A stretch of DNA of 64,000 nt from Actinomyces oris (lineage in GTDB: Bacteria > Actinomycetota > Actinomycetes > Actinomycetales > Actinomycetaceae), in NCBI RefSeq assembly GCF_006546825.1, contig NZ_VICC01000007.1, positions 1 through 64,000 of the forward strand, in the 5' to 3' direction. Within the stretch, counting starts at the first letter, position 1. Each line of letters begins with the position of its first letter. Below the pieces are notes generated by a model. That model had not been told where the DNA came from. It made no database searches and worked only from the letters and a program-made list of their open reading frames with translations. Position numbers and translations under genes: made by a program. Below, in pieces: positions 1 through 8,571 of the stretch.

Positions 1-1238
1 GCCCCGGCGGATCCGGGGTGGACAACGTCGGCGCGATGGCGACGACGACCTTCGCCGGAGTGCAGAGCGCCTACGACATCATCGGCTTCGACCCCCGCGG
101 CATCGGCTCCTCCACCGCCATCACCTGCAGCACCGACGCGGAGGCGAAGGCGATGGAGGGGGTCTCTCCAGTCGATGGCGCAGGCGCCCCCGTAGCATTC
201 GAGAAGCGGGCCGCCGTCATGTCCGAACGCTTCAAGCAGCTGGAGGCCGACTGTGCCTCCCGCACCAAGCCGACCGAGCTGCTCGACCATGTGGACACTG
301 TCTCGGTGGCCCGGGATCTCGATATTCTGCGGGCGCTGTCCGGCGACCAGAAGCTCAACTACACGGGTTTCTCCTACGGCACCTACCTGGGGGCCACCTA
401 CGCCGAGCTCTTCCCCGCCAATACTGGGCGGCTGGTCCTCGACGGCGCCCTGGATCCCAGCCTGAGTTACAGTGAACGCAGGCAGGGGCAGGCCCGCGGC
501 TTCGAGCGGGCGCTGCGCAACTATGTCGTCTGGTGCCAGTCGGGACAGAGTTGCCCCCTGACCGGTGACACTGACGCGGGCGTCAAGCAGATCGGGGACG
601 TCTTCACCTCAGCCAACCAGTCGCCCGTGCCGTCCTCGGACCCGAACCGCCCAGTGACGGGCGAGGAGATGAAGCGGATCGTGGGGTTCATACTCTATTT
701 CCCGGAGAGCTCGTGGAGCGCCGTCAGTGAGGCCCTGGGGCAGGTCATCAACGAGCACGACGCCTCGGCCTTCAGGGCCATGGCGGACCAGATCGCCGCG
801 CAGCCCCAGGTCAACACCGGAGCGAACATCGGCATCAACTGCCTGGATTACCGGGTCGAGGGCAACATGGCCACCTGGACGGCGCAGAGCAAGGAGCTGG
901 AGAGGATCGCCCCCCGCTTCGCAACCGTCACGGAGGCCGGCGACCTCGGCTGCCAGGCCTGGGGGCACACCGGCACTCAGCCGTCCAAGGCGCTCCACGC
1001 CAAGGGGGCCGCGCCGATCCTCGTGATCGGGACGACCGGCGACCCGGCCACTCCGTACGAGTGGGCGGAGGCGCTGGCAGACCAGCTGGACTCCGGTCAG
1101 CTCCTCACCTGGGAGGGCAACGGGCACGCGGCCTACACCAACTCCGGGCACGGCCCCTGCGTCACCCAGGCGGTCGACACCTACCTGCTCACCGGCACCA
1201 TGCCTAAGAAGGGACTGACGTGCCACGGCAAGCAGTGA
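1..1238 (+). CDS. SlpD-like tripeptidyl aminopeptidase (alpha/beta hydrolase), 5' truncated by window
   Basis: The reading frame is open from the first bases, so the true start lies before the window; an in-frame GTG at 18 is internal. The first codons already encode the PGGSG end of the oxyanion loop seen in full in the next gene. The nucleophile elbow GFSYGTYLG, the acid in GTTGDPATP and the histidine in GNGHAAY are present, and the C-terminal part matches the TAP-like domain of Streptomyces SlpD/SlpE aminopeptidases. The family is normally secreted and removes N-terminal tripeptides. It is the first of three tandem paralogs and its first 141 bases are identical to bases 1823-1963 in the next gene. 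Exact substrate is unknown. Confidence 0.9.
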   Translation, partial: PGGSGVDNVGAMATTTFAGVQSAYDIIGFDPRGIGSSTAITCSTDAEAKAMEGVSPVDGAGAPVAFEKRAAVMSERFKQLEADCASRTKPTELLDHVDTVSVARDLDILRALSGDQKLNYTGFSYGTYLGATYAELFPANTGRLVLDGALDPSLSYSERRQGQARGFERALRNYVVWCQSGQSCPLTGDTDAGVKQIGDVFTSANQSPVPSSDPNRPVTGEEMKRIVGFILYFPESSWSAVSEALGQVINEHDASAFRAMADQIAAQPQVNTGANIGINCLDYRVEGNMATWTAQSKELERIAPRFATVTEAGDLGCQAWGHTGTQPSKALHAKGAAPILVIGTTGDPATPYEWAEALADQLDSGQLLTWEGNGHAAYTNSGHGPCVTQAVDTYLLTGTMPKKGLTCHGKQ

Positions 1239-1307
1239 GCTCTCGAGGAACCGCCGCCTTCCCGCCGGAGTCCCGCTGAGGGGCGTCAGGGGCTGCGGGT
1301 ACGCATC

Positions 1308-1355
1308 ACCGTGGTTGGGGAGCCGGAGGCAGGCGCCCCAACCACGGTTCTTTTC
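1308..1355 (+). terminator. Rho-independent terminator after first hydrolase
   Basis: A perfect 13-bp stem (1308-1320 with 1336-1348, ACCGTGGTTGGGG) with a 15-base loop is followed by a T-rich tail TCTTTTCTT. It lies 70 bases past the stop codon of the upstream hydrolase. It also covers the upstream ATG at 1315, which argues against that codon as the start of the next gene. Confidence 0.85.
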
Positions 1356-1380
1356 TTCTCTCAGATGCCTGCTCATGACG

Positions 1381-1409
1381 CGGACACGTCCGTTTACTGT
1401 TTGTAATAT
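1381..1409 (+). promoter_or_regulatory. Promoter of second hydrolase, leaderless type
   Basis: A -10-like TAATAT (1404-1409) ends 7 bases before the ATG at 1417, and a weak -35 (CGGACA, 1381-1386) lies 17 bases upstream. There is no Shine-Dalgarno sequence, so the transcript probably begins at or next to the start codon. Confidence 0.55.
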
Positions 1410-1416
1410 AACGGTT

Positions 1417-3159
1417 ATGAAAAATAGCGTGAATGAATTGTCTGGTCCGCGACGAGTCGGCCCGGGGCGCCGTCGGGTGTCTGCTGGGGTGCTGGCGGCG
1501 GTGGCGGGTGTGTGTCTGGGGGTGGGGGCCGGTGCGGTCCCCGCTGCTGCGCTGCCCGCCGCAGGGCCGGCTCCGGCAGCCTCTTCCAAGGCGGCGGTTC
1601 CCCAGGGGCTGGAGTCCTTCTATGGTCAGAAGGTCGAGTGGTACGACTGTGTGGGCACCGGCGGGATGGAGAAGTCGGCTGAGAAGACCGGTTTTCAGTG
1701 CGCCAAGGTCACCGTGCCACTGGACTACTCCCAGCCGGACGGGCAGACCATTGAGATCGCGATGAAGAAGCACCTGGCCACCGGCTCGGTGCGCCAGGGC
1801 ACCCTCTTCGTCAACCCCGGCGGCCCCGGCGGATCCGGGGTGGACAACGTCGGCGCGATGGCGACGACGACCTTCGCCGGAGTGCAGAGCGCCTACGACA
1901 TCATCGGCTTCGACCCCCGCGGCATCGGCTCCTCCACCGCCATCACCTGCAGCACCGACGCGGGCCAGCAGCCCGCCAAGGCCGCCCAGGGGGGCATGGG
2001 CGTCAACGACCTCCAGCCCGGCTCCCTCGTCGCCGACGTCGCCGGGGACGACCCCACCCCCTTCCGGGACGCTGAGAATCCTGCCGCCGACGGCGGAGTA
2101 GAGGCCAATGTCGCCTTCCCGACCCTGATCGAGGAGATCTCCAAGGACTTCAAGCAGGAGGAGGCCAACTGCGCCGCCCACACCAAGCCGGCCGGGCTGC
2201 TCGACCATGTGGATACCGTCTCGGTGGCCCGGGATCTCGATATTCTGCGGGCGCTGTCCGGGGACCAGAAGCTCAACTACCTGGGCTTCTCCTACGGCAC
2301 CTACCTGGGTGCTCACTACGCCGAGCTCTTCCCCGCCAACACCGGCCGCATGGTCCTCGACGGCGCCGTCGACCCCTCCCTGTCGCTGGGGGGCCGGGCC
2401 TCCGGGCAGGCCCAGGGCTTCGAGACCGCACTGCGCACCTACGTCCAGCAGTGCCAGTCCGGCCAGGCCGTTCAGGAGGGCCAGAGCTGCCCCCTGACCG
2501 GTGATGCCGACGCCGGAGTCCAGCAGGTTCGCACCCTCATCTCCTCGGCCGACCAGGCGCCGCTGAAGACCTCAGACCCGAACGTCACCGTGGACGGCAG
2601 CACGATCCGCAGCGTCGTTCGCCGATTCCTGTACACCTCCGAGTACTGGCCCCTCCTCACCTACGCCCTCGACCAGGCCATCACCCAGAAGGACGGCTCC
2701 TACATCCAGGTGCTCTACGGCAAGGTGGCGGCCGGAGGCAGCGCTCCGACCTTCTATGCCGTCAACTGCCTGGACATCCCCGTCCAGGGCGATATGACCA
2801 GCTGGGAGAAGGAGTACCAGCAGATCCTCCAGAGCTCGCCCACCTTCGGCGCCTCCTTGGGCAACCAGGATGCGCGCTGCCAGGCCTGGGGGCACAACGG
2901 GACCCGCAAGCCCGCACCCATCCACGCCAAGGGGGCGGCCCCCATCCTGGTGGTGGGCACCGCCGGCGACCCGGCCACGCCCTACGCCTGGTCCCAGGCC
3001 CTGGCCGATCAGCTCGAGTCCGGCCGACTCCTGACCTGGGAGGGCAACGGCCATACCGCCTACGGGCGCTCGGGGGCCTGCGTCCAGAAGGCCGTCGACA
3101 CCTACCTCATCAGCGGGACCATGCCCGAGGAGGGGCTGACCTGCAAGAACGGACAGTGA
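1417..3159 (+). CDS. Secreted SlpD-like tripeptidyl aminopeptidase (alpha/beta hydrolase)
   Basis: 580 residues with the start at ATG 1417, chosen because the longer frame from 1315 begins inside a terminator. An Arg-rich n-region, a hydrophobic Ala/Val/Gly segment (about residues 24-45) and an Ala-x-Ala stretch form a Sec or Tat-like signal peptide without a lipobox cysteine. The mature part has the oxyanion loop NPGGPGGSG, nucleophile Ser292 in GFSYGTYLG, acid Asp in GTAGDPATP and His in GNGHTAYG, followed by the TAP C-terminal domain. Compared with its neighbours it carries an extra insertion of about 30 residues after the AITCSTDA motif. Likely digests peptides outside the cell; specificity is inferred from family only. 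Confidence 0.9.
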   Translation: MKNSVNELSGPRRVGPGRRRVSAGVLAAVAGVCLGVGAGAVPAAALPAAGPAPAASSKAAVPQGLESFYGQKVEWYDCVGTGGMEKSAEKTGFQCAKVTVPLDYSQPDGQTIEIAMKKHLATGSVRQGTLFVNPGGPGGSGVDNVGAMATTTFAGVQSAYDIIGFDPRGIGSSTAITCSTDAGQQPAKAAQGGMGVNDLQPGSLVADVAGDDPTPFRDAENPAADGGVEANVAFPTLIEEISKDFKQEEANCAAHTKPAGLLDHVDTVSVARDLDILRALSGDQKLNYLGFSYGTYLGAHYAELFPANTGRMVLDGAVDPSLSLGGRASGQAQGFETALRTYVQQCQSGQAVQEGQSCPLTGDADAGVQQVRTLISSADQAPLKTSDPNVTVDGSTIRSVVRRFLYTSEYWPLLTYALDQAITQKDGSYIQVLYGKVAAGGSAPTFYAVNCLDIPVQGDMTSWEKEYQQILQSSPTFGASLGNQDARCQAWGHNGTRKPAPIHAKGAAPILVVGTAGDPATPYAWSQALADQLESGRLLTWEGNGHTAYGRSGACVQKAVDTYLISGTMPEEGLTCKNGQ

Positions 3160-3177
3160 AGCCGGACCGTCCCCGCC

Positions 3178-3232
3178 CCGGGGGCCTCGATGGGAACTTC
3201 TTCCCACTCCGTCTCCAGGAGGAGGCCCCCGG
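3178..3232 (+). promoter_or_regulatory. Nested hairpin overlapping the Shine-Dalgarno of the third hydrolase
   Basis: An 11-bp outer stem (3178-3188 with 3222-3232) encloses a 6-bp inner hairpin (3191-3196 with 3201-3206). The right outer arm includes GGAGG (3221-3225), the only strong ribosome-binding-like sequence before the next gene. The structure could end transcription from upstream or hide the ribosome site; there is no T-run after it. Confidence 0.5.
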
Positions 3233-3246
3233 CGGCACGGCAGCAT

Positions 3247-4854
3247 ATGGTTCACATCGTGACTACTGCGACCTCGCCTCGGCCTCGTATCAAGCCTCTG
3301 CTCGTGGCGCTCTCCGCGCTTCTGGTGTGCGGGGGCCTGACCGCCTGCCAGGACGACACCGATATCAAGGCAACGCCGGCAACGGCGTCGGCCACGGCAA
3401 CGATTCCGGCCGGGCTGGAGAGCTTCTACAAGCAGAAGGTCTCCTGGTACGCCTGTGACAAGAAGGGGATGGGCGAGGCGACGTCGGGGAAGGACACCGG
3501 CTTCACCTGCGCCAAGGTCAAGGTGCCGCTGGACTACGACAACCCCGGTGGCGAGACGATCGAGATCGCGGTGAAGAAGCGGGCCGCTAGCGAGGACTCC
3601 GTCGGCTCGCTGTTCGTCAACCCGGGTGGGCCGGGAGGGTCGGGCATCGAGCTGGTCGAGAGCGCCGGTTCCTACTTCTCCAAGAACCTCACCAGCTCCT
3701 ACGACGTCGTCGGCTTCGACCCGCGTGGCGTGGGCGCCTCCACGGCGGTCGACTGCCTGACCGACGCCGAGCTCGACGCCGAACGAGCCGGGGCGAACGA
3801 CCCGGCGACCCCCTCGGCCGCCGCCACCCAGGAGCGGGCTCAGAAGATGGGGGAGGCCTGCGCGTCGAAGACCAGTCCCGCGGGGCTCCTGGACCACATT
3901 GACACCATCAGTGCCGCCAAGGACCTCGACATCCTGCGGGCGGTTGACGGCCAGCAGGCGCTGACCTACCTGGGCTTCTCCTACGGCACCTACCTGGGGG
4001 CCACCTACGCCGAGCTGTTCCCCGCCAACACCGGGCGGCTGGTCCTCGACGGCGCCGTCGACCCCTCCCTGAGCGCCGCGGACCTGGCCCTGGGGCAGGC
4101 CAAGGGCTTCGAGGCGTCGCTGCGGGCCTACGTGCAGAACTGCCAGAGCTCCAAGCTGGGCTGCCCCCTGAGCGGGGACGTCGACTCCGGAGTCTCCCAG
4201 GTCCGCGAGTTCCTCGAGTCCACGAAGGCGGCGCCCCTGCCGACCTCCGACGACAAGCGGCCGCTGACCTACGACCTGGCCGTCTACGGGGTGCTGGGCT
4301 CGATGTACCAGACCCAGCTGTGGCCCTCCCTCACCCTGGCGCTGTCCCAGGCGATGGGCAAGGTGGGCAGTCCGGACGGAAGCGCGCTGCTGGCCATCGC
4401 CGACGCCGTCTCCTCCCGTCAGAGCGACGGCAGCTACTCCGGTAACGGCGCTGAGGCCCTCATGGCGGTCAACTGCCTGGACTACCCGGTCGAGGGGGAC
4501 AACACCTCCTGGGAGGAGGAGGCCAAGGCCGTCAACGAGGCCTCGCCCACCTTCGGCTCCCAGCTGCTCTACCCCGACGCCTACTGCCAGGGCTGGGGCC
4601 ACACGTCGAGCCGCAAGCGCGAGAAGATCACGGCCTCCGGTGCCGCGCCGATCCTCGTGGTGGGCACCACCGGCGACCCGGCCACGCCCTACGCCTGGTC
4701 CGAGGCGCTGGCCGATCAGCTCGAGTCCGGTCAGCTCATGACCTGGAAGGGCAACGGGCACACCGCCTACGGGCGCTCCAATGACTGCGTCAAGAAGGCT
4801 GTGGACACCTACCTGCTCAACGGGACGATGCCGGCCAAGGGACTCACCTGCTGA
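3247..4854 (+). CDS. Lipoprotein SlpD-like tripeptidyl aminopeptidase (alpha/beta hydrolase)
   Basis: 535 residues from ATG 3247; GTG 3259 is an alternative and ATG 3190 sits inside a hairpin loop. The N-terminus has a basic region, a hydrophobic core LLVALSALLVCGG and a lipobox LTAC, so the mature protein should be tethered to the membrane through its cysteine, unlike the second paralog. Catalytic features are NPGGPGGSG, Ser245 in GFSYGTYLG, Asp in GTTGDPATP and His in GNGHTAYG, with the TAP C-terminal domain. It is about 30 bases downstream of the second paralog and could be co-transcribed. Expected role is release of tripeptides at the cell surface. Confidence 0.9.
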   Translation: MVHIVTTATSPRPRIKPLLVALSALLVCGGLTACQDDTDIKATPATASATATIPAGLESFYKQKVSWYACDKKGMGEATSGKDTGFTCAKVKVPLDYDNPGGETIEIAVKKRAASEDSVGSLFVNPGGPGGSGIELVESAGSYFSKNLTSSYDVVGFDPRGVGASTAVDCLTDAELDAERAGANDPATPSAAATQERAQKMGEACASKTSPAGLLDHIDTISAAKDLDILRAVDGQQALTYLGFSYGTYLGATYAELFPANTGRLVLDGAVDPSLSAADLALGQAKGFEASLRAYVQNCQSSKLGCPLSGDVDSGVSQVREFLESTKAAPLPTSDDKRPLTYDLAVYGVLGSMYQTQLWPSLTLALSQAMGKVGSPDGSALLAIADAVSSRQSDGSYSGNGAEALMAVNCLDYPVEGDNTSWEEEAKAVNEASPTFGSQLLYPDAYCQGWGHTSSRKREKITASGAAPILVVGTTGDPATPYAWSEALADQLESGQLMTWKGNGHTAYGRSNDCVKKAVDTYLLNGTMPAKGLTC

Positions 4855-4899
4855 CCCTCGCCAGGCCAGCCGGCCCTCCAGGTTCCCGCAGGCCATGAG

Positions 4900-4937
4900 A
4901 TCGGCCCCGGACGACAGTCGCGTCGTCCGGGGCCGAT
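4900..4937. terminator. Bidirectional terminator hairpin
   Basis: A perfect 16-bp GC-rich stem (4900-4915 with 4922-4937) with a 6-base loop lies between the convergent hydrolase and asparaginase genes. The T-tail is weak on both strands, but position and stability suggest shared termination. Confidence 0.7.
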
Positions 4938-4999
4938 TCGTCAGTGGGCAGTGGAGGGAGTGGAGGGTCCGGCACCGCGAGGCTTACGGGCCGCTCGCC

Positions 5000-5998
5000 T
5001 TACTGGCTGAGCTCACCGGCGATGGAGCGTCCCATCCAGCCGGCCAGGTCGTCTCCCGTCAGTCCCTGCGAGAGCAGGAACTGGACCTTGGCGTAGGCGG
5101 CCTCCAGGGTCATGTCGCGGCTGCCGACGGCGCCACTGCGGGCCAGTGCGTCCCCGGCCTCGTAGTGCCCCAGGAGGACCTCGGACTCGTGGCACTGGGA
5201 GGTGACGATGACGGCCGTCCCGGCATCGATCACTCGCTCGACGACGTCGGTCAGCCCCGGCTCCTGGGACGGCACGTTGCCGACTCCGAAGGCCCGCAGG
5301 ATCACGGCCTCGGGCAGCGGTGTCAGTAGCGCCTCCAAGCGGGCCGCGGTGATGCCCGGCACCAGGTCGACCACGACGACGTCGTGACGGGCGTAGGGGG
5401 CGACGTTCTTCCAACCGGCTCCGCCCCGGGTGCTTGGGGCCCACTGCCACGGGGCGCCAGTGGTGGCTAGAGGAGCCGCATTGGGGGACTCGAAACCGGT
5501 GAAGGCCCACGAGGAGGACTTCGTGACCCGGTTCCCGGCCAGGAGCCGATGTCCGAAGAACAGCGCCACCCCGCTCAGGCGCCCGGAGGTGGCGGCCTTG
5601 AGCGCCCCGGTGACATTCGCTGCGGCGTCGGTTCCCAGTTCTCCGAGGGGGAGCTGGGAACCGGTGACGACGACCGGAACGCTCAGATCCGTCAGTGCAT
5701 AGGACAGGGCGGCACTGGTGTAGGCCATGGTGTCGGTCCCGTGCAGGATGACGAAGGCGGTCTGCGGGTCGGCCGCGGCGTGGGCGCGCAGGTCGTCCAC
5801 GATCGCCTGCCAGGACAGCGGGGTGGCGTTCGAGGAGTCGATGAGCGGGGTCAGCGAGGTCACGGACACCGAGCGTGCCAGGGGCGTGCCCGCCAGCAGC
5901 GAGTCGAGCCACCCCTCCAGATCCGCACCGGGAACGAGGCCGTGAGGGGAGCCCACCATCCCGATGGTGCCCCCGGTGTAGATGATGTGAACGTGCAT
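5000..5998 (-). CDS. ansA: L-asparaginase
   Basis: 332 residues. It hydrolyses L-asparagine to aspartate and ammonia. The N-terminal TGGTIGM motif carries the catalytic threonine (residue 11), and the second signature HGTDTMAYT carries the other catalytic Thr-Asp pair. No signal peptide is visible, so this is a cytoplasmic type I-like enzyme. A strong AGGAGG lies about 7 bases before the start. The gene begins 19 bases after the stop of the asparagine permease gene, which supports an uptake and degradation operon. Confidence 0.92.
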   Translation of the reverse strand: MHVHIIYTGGTIGMVGSPHGLVPGADLEGWLDSLLAGTPLARSVSVTSLTPLIDSSNATPLSWQAIVDDLRAHAAADPQTAFVILHGTDTMAYTSAALSYALTDLSVPVVVTGSQLPLGELGTDAAANVTGALKAATSGRLSGVALFFGHRLLAGNRVTKSSSWAFTGFESPNAAPLATTGAPWQWAPSTRGGAGWKNVAPYARHDVVVVDLVPGITAARLEALLTPLPEAVILRAFGVGNVPSQEPGLTDVVERVIDAGTAVIVTSQCHESEVLLGHYEAGDALARSGAVGSRDMTLEAAYAKVQFLLSQGLTGDDLAGWMGRSIAGELSQ

Positions 5999-6017
5999 GG
6001 GCTCAGCCTCCTGTCGC

Positions 6018-7565
6018 TCAGGCCTCGTGCGACGGGGCGGATGCGGCTTCGTCCACCTCGTCGGCGAGGACCTCGTCGAGCAGGTCGCCCCGAATGCGTC
6101 CCCGCACCGCGTACCAGCCTGCCACCATCATGACGGCGACGATGGCGAATAGGGCCAGAGTCCAACGTCCGGCCGGGTCGGCCACGTTCGAGACGACGAC
6201 GATGGTGAAGAAGGCCAGGGCCGCGTAGTTGGACCAGGGGGCCCAGGGCATCCGGTAGGCCGGGCGCACCTCCTTGCCCTCCTGCACCCGCCGCAGGAAG
6301 GCGAGGTGGGTGACGAGGATGGCTCCCCAGGTCCCGGCGATGCCGATGCCGGCCAGGTTCATGACGATGTCGAAGGCGTCACCGGGCAGGTAGGCGTTGA
6401 GGACGACGCCGAGCAGCCCCAGGGCGGAGGTGATGATGATGCCCCCGGCAGGAACATGGTGCTTGTTGAGTCCGGCCGCCACCCGAGGGGCCTCGCCGGC
6501 CACCGCCATGGAGCGCAGGGTGCGTCCGGTGGCGTACAGGCCGGCGTTGAGGGAGGACAGCGCGGCGGTGAGGACCACGACCTGGATGATGTCGCCGGCA
6601 TAGGGCACACCGATCCCGGAGAAGAAGGTGACGAAGGGCGACTCGGTCTTGGAGTAGGACGTGTAGGGCAGGACCAGCGCCAGCAGCATGACCGAGCCGA
6701 CGTAGAAGACGAAGATGCGCAGAATCATCGAGTTGATCGCCTTGGGCAGGATTTTCTCCGCGTCCTTCGCCTCTCCGGCCGCCACGCCCACCATCTCCGT
6801 GCCACCGAAGGCGAAGACGACGCCGAGGGTCAGGGCGAAGACGATTGGGAATCCCTCGGGGAAGAACCCACCGTTTCCGAGGATGTTGTGAGCCCCCGCG
6901 GTGATTGCGCCTCCGTCGGGATCCGTTCCGGTGTGAAGCCCGAGAACAATGGCGACGATGGCCACCACCATGAAGGACACGATGGCGGCGACCTTGATGA
7001 GCGCGAACCAGAACTCGGCCTCACCGAACATCTTGACGTTGAGCATGTTGAGGATGAAGACCAGGACGAGCGCGATGAGCGCGAAGACCCACTGCGGGAC
7101 AACCTTCAGAGCCGTCCAGTAGTGGAGGTAGAGGGCCACGGCCGTGATGTCGGCCATGACGGTGACCGACCAGTCCAGGAAGAAGAACCAGCCGGTGATG
7201 TAGGCGCCCTTCTCGCCGAGGAACTCACGGGCGTAGGAGACGAATGCTCCGGAGGAGGGTCTGCGGATGGCGAGCTCGCCCAGAGCGCGCACCATGAGGA
7301 AGGCGAAGATTCCGCAGACGGCATAGGCGAACATCAGTCCCGCCCCGCCGTCCTTGAGTCGCCCGCCGGCACCCATGAAAAGACCCGTGCCGATGGAGCC
7401 GCCAATGGCGATCATCTGCAGGTGACGGTTCTTCAACGACTTGTTGTAGCCGGCGTCGCCGCGGTCCCGGATCTGGTCGTGCTGGGAAGCTCGGGAGGGT
7501 GACGGTGAAGCACCCGTCTGTGGTGATGGAGAGGTGGGGGAGTGGGTGGACGGAGACTCGCTCAT
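6018..7565 (-). CDS. ansP: Amino acid permease, probable L-asparagine permease
   Basis: 515 residues of the amino acid/polyamine/organocation superfamily. A Ser/Pro-rich cytoplasmic N-terminus (about 40 residues) leads into the first helix with IAIGGSIGTGLFMGAG, the unwound substrate-binding helix of this family, followed by RALGELAIRRPSSGAFVSYAREFLG, which closely resembles mycobacterial AnsP. Twelve membrane segments can be traced. It should import asparagine with protons; the call is strengthened by the adjacent asparaginase. The C-terminus is acidic and cytoplasmic. Confidence 0.85.
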   Translation of the reverse strand: MSESPSTHSPTSPSPQTGASPSPSRASQHDQIRDRGDAGYNKSLKNRHLQMIAIGGSIGTGLFMGAGGRLKDGGAGLMFAYAVCGIFAFLMVRALGELAIRRPSSGAFVSYAREFLGEKGAYITGWFFFLDWSVTVMADITAVALYLHYWTALKVVPQWVFALIALVLVFILNMLNVKMFGEAEFWFALIKVAAIVSFMVVAIVAIVLGLHTGTDPDGGAITAGAHNILGNGGFFPEGFPIVFALTLGVVFAFGGTEMVGVAAGEAKDAEKILPKAINSMILRIFVFYVGSVMLLALVLPYTSYSKTESPFVTFFSGIGVPYAGDIIQVVVLTAALSSLNAGLYATGRTLRSMAVAGEAPRVAAGLNKHHVPAGGIIITSALGLLGVVLNAYLPGDAFDIVMNLAGIGIAGTWGAILVTHLAFLRRVQEGKEVRPAYRMPWAPWSNYAALAFFTIVVVSNVADPAGRWTLALFAIVAVMMVAGWYAVRGRIRGDLLDEVLADEVDEAASAPSHEA

Positions 7566-7607
7566 GGGGATCCTTACGGAGAGGGAGACCTGTTGAATGA
7601 CGTGCGG

Positions 7608-7613
7608 AGAATA
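7608..7613 (-). promoter_or_regulatory. Probable -10 box of ansP-ansA operon
   Basis: On the minus strand TATTCT lies about 43 bases before the ansP start, in an otherwise gene-free stretch (7566-7830) where I see no other clear feature. The -35 is weak. Confidence 0.4.
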
Positions 7614-7830
7614 CCGGGCTCGGGTGCTGCGGGTGATGCGGGGCGGCTGTCGAGCTCAGGCGCACTCCTGTCCGGGATGTGCCACGACGTCGTCATGATC
7701 CAGTGCTGAGTCGGGGGAATCCGGGGAGGTCTGGGGGTTTGGAGGGCTCTTTGTCCTCGGCGATGGTGCCGATGCGGCGAGGCGGACGGTTAACTGTGTC
7801 GAGGAACACGGTTCTCCCCACGGTGCTGGA

Positions 7831-7860
7831 TTGCGGTGGCGGCCGCGGGGCCGGTATGTT
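7831..7860 (+). promoter_or_regulatory. Promoter of tRNA-Thr
   Basis: TTGCGG (7831-7836) and TATGTT (7855-7860) are separated by 18 bases and lie just upstream of the tRNA gene. Confidence 0.6.
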
Positions 7861-7882
7861 CGGCTCTGCTGCTTGTGCCAGC

Positions 7883-7955
7883 GCCGCCTTAGCTCAGTCG
7901 GCAGAGCGATTCACTCGTAATGAATAGGTCGTGGGTTCGATTCCCACAGGCGGCT
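7883..7955 (+). tRNA. tRNA-Thr (anticodon CGT)
   Basis: 73 bases fold as a cloverleaf: acceptor stem GCCGCCT with AGGCGGC, D-loop AGCTCAGTCGGCAGAGC, anticodon stem ATTCA/TGAAT around loop CTCGTAA, and T-arm GTGGGTTCGATTCCCAC. The anticodon CGT reads ACG. The CCA end is not encoded. Confidence 0.95.
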
Positions 7956-7960
7956 CGATC

Positions 7961-7992
7961 AGCCCCGGGAGGTCATGCCTTCCGGGGCTTTT
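7961..7992 (+). terminator. Terminator after tRNA-Thr
   Basis: AGCCCCGG pairs with CCGGGGCT, extended inward by four more pairs including one G-T, and is followed by TTTTGGGTTT. It begins 6 bases past the tRNA. Confidence 0.85.
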
Positions 7993-8480
7993 GGGTTTCC
8001 AGCACCTCGCCTGCGGGCTCTTGGTGTGCTGTCCGGCACATTTGATGGCTGTGGTGGTCGTTCCTGGCCCGGGTTTTGGGGATGACCGCATGGCTGAAAT
8101 CCTTCGCTGCCGAGCGACAAGGGGGCGTCGCGGCTTGAATGGAAGGATTCTCCTGGGTTGACGTGATGTTCCTCAGGATGAGAGTGGTGGCGCTCCAGGC
8201 ATTGTCTTCCGGCTGAGAGAATCCCCCACCGCTATCTGAGAGTCATCTGGGAGATTGGCTGCCTCGGATTGACTGGTCGTTGGATACCTCTATGCGGCTG
8301 GAGGAGGTGTGGTGCCATGCCTGGATTGTTCCGTCGGGTCTCGTGGGGATCTCCAAACAGGACCTCAGTGCTTTCACAGTTTTCGTCTCAGTCATCAAGA
8401 CCTTCGGGGTGGTATGTCGTCGCGCATCACTGTGTGATTGGAGGGCGGGGCGGCTGGTAATGAGGGCGACGAATAGCCGT
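7993..8480. other. Gene-free, relatively AT-rich stretch downstream of tRNA-Thr
   Basis: About 490 bases without a convincing gene. Two overlapping frames (8269-8460 and 8280-8507) lack ribosome sites, recognizable motifs and the strong third-position GC of real genes here. The base composition is visibly less GC-rich than the surroundings. The position next to a tRNA gene would fit an eroded insertion, but no att repeat, integrase or transposase remnant was found. Confidence 0.4.
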
Positions 8481-8481
8481 G

Positions 8482-8510
8482 TTGCATTGGGAGCAACTAT
8501 TGTTTAATCT
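8482..8510 (+). promoter_or_regulatory. Promoter of lsr2 with inverted repeat in the spacer
   Basis: TTGCAT (8482-8487) and TAATCT (8505-8510) are 17 bases apart. The inverted repeat GTTGC/GCAAC (8481-8485 and 8493-8497) overlaps the -35 and spacer and could be an operator. The leader would be about 55 bases. Confidence 0.6.
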
Positions 8511-8571
8511 AACGTTGTCCGCAGCGGGATACATCCTTCGGGCCCGCTCCCTCCACTCAGAATGAGGAATC

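Noticed and set aside
71-2276. Antisense frames with near-identical peptides (beginning MSFWSPDSARR) in two hydrolase genes
   Set aside because: They appear twice only because the sense genes are duplicated; no start signals support them.
4855-5329. Plus-strand frame overlapping the asparaginase gene
   Set aside because: It is the shadow of the minus-strand ansA gene.
8269-8507. Overlapping plus-strand frames of 63 and 75 codons upstream of lsr2
   Set aside because: No ribosome site, no motif, low third-position GC and overlap of the two frames; treated as non-coding.
7883-8570. Integrated element at tRNA-Thr
   Set aside because: No repeat of the tRNA 3' end, integrase or transposase was found within reach.
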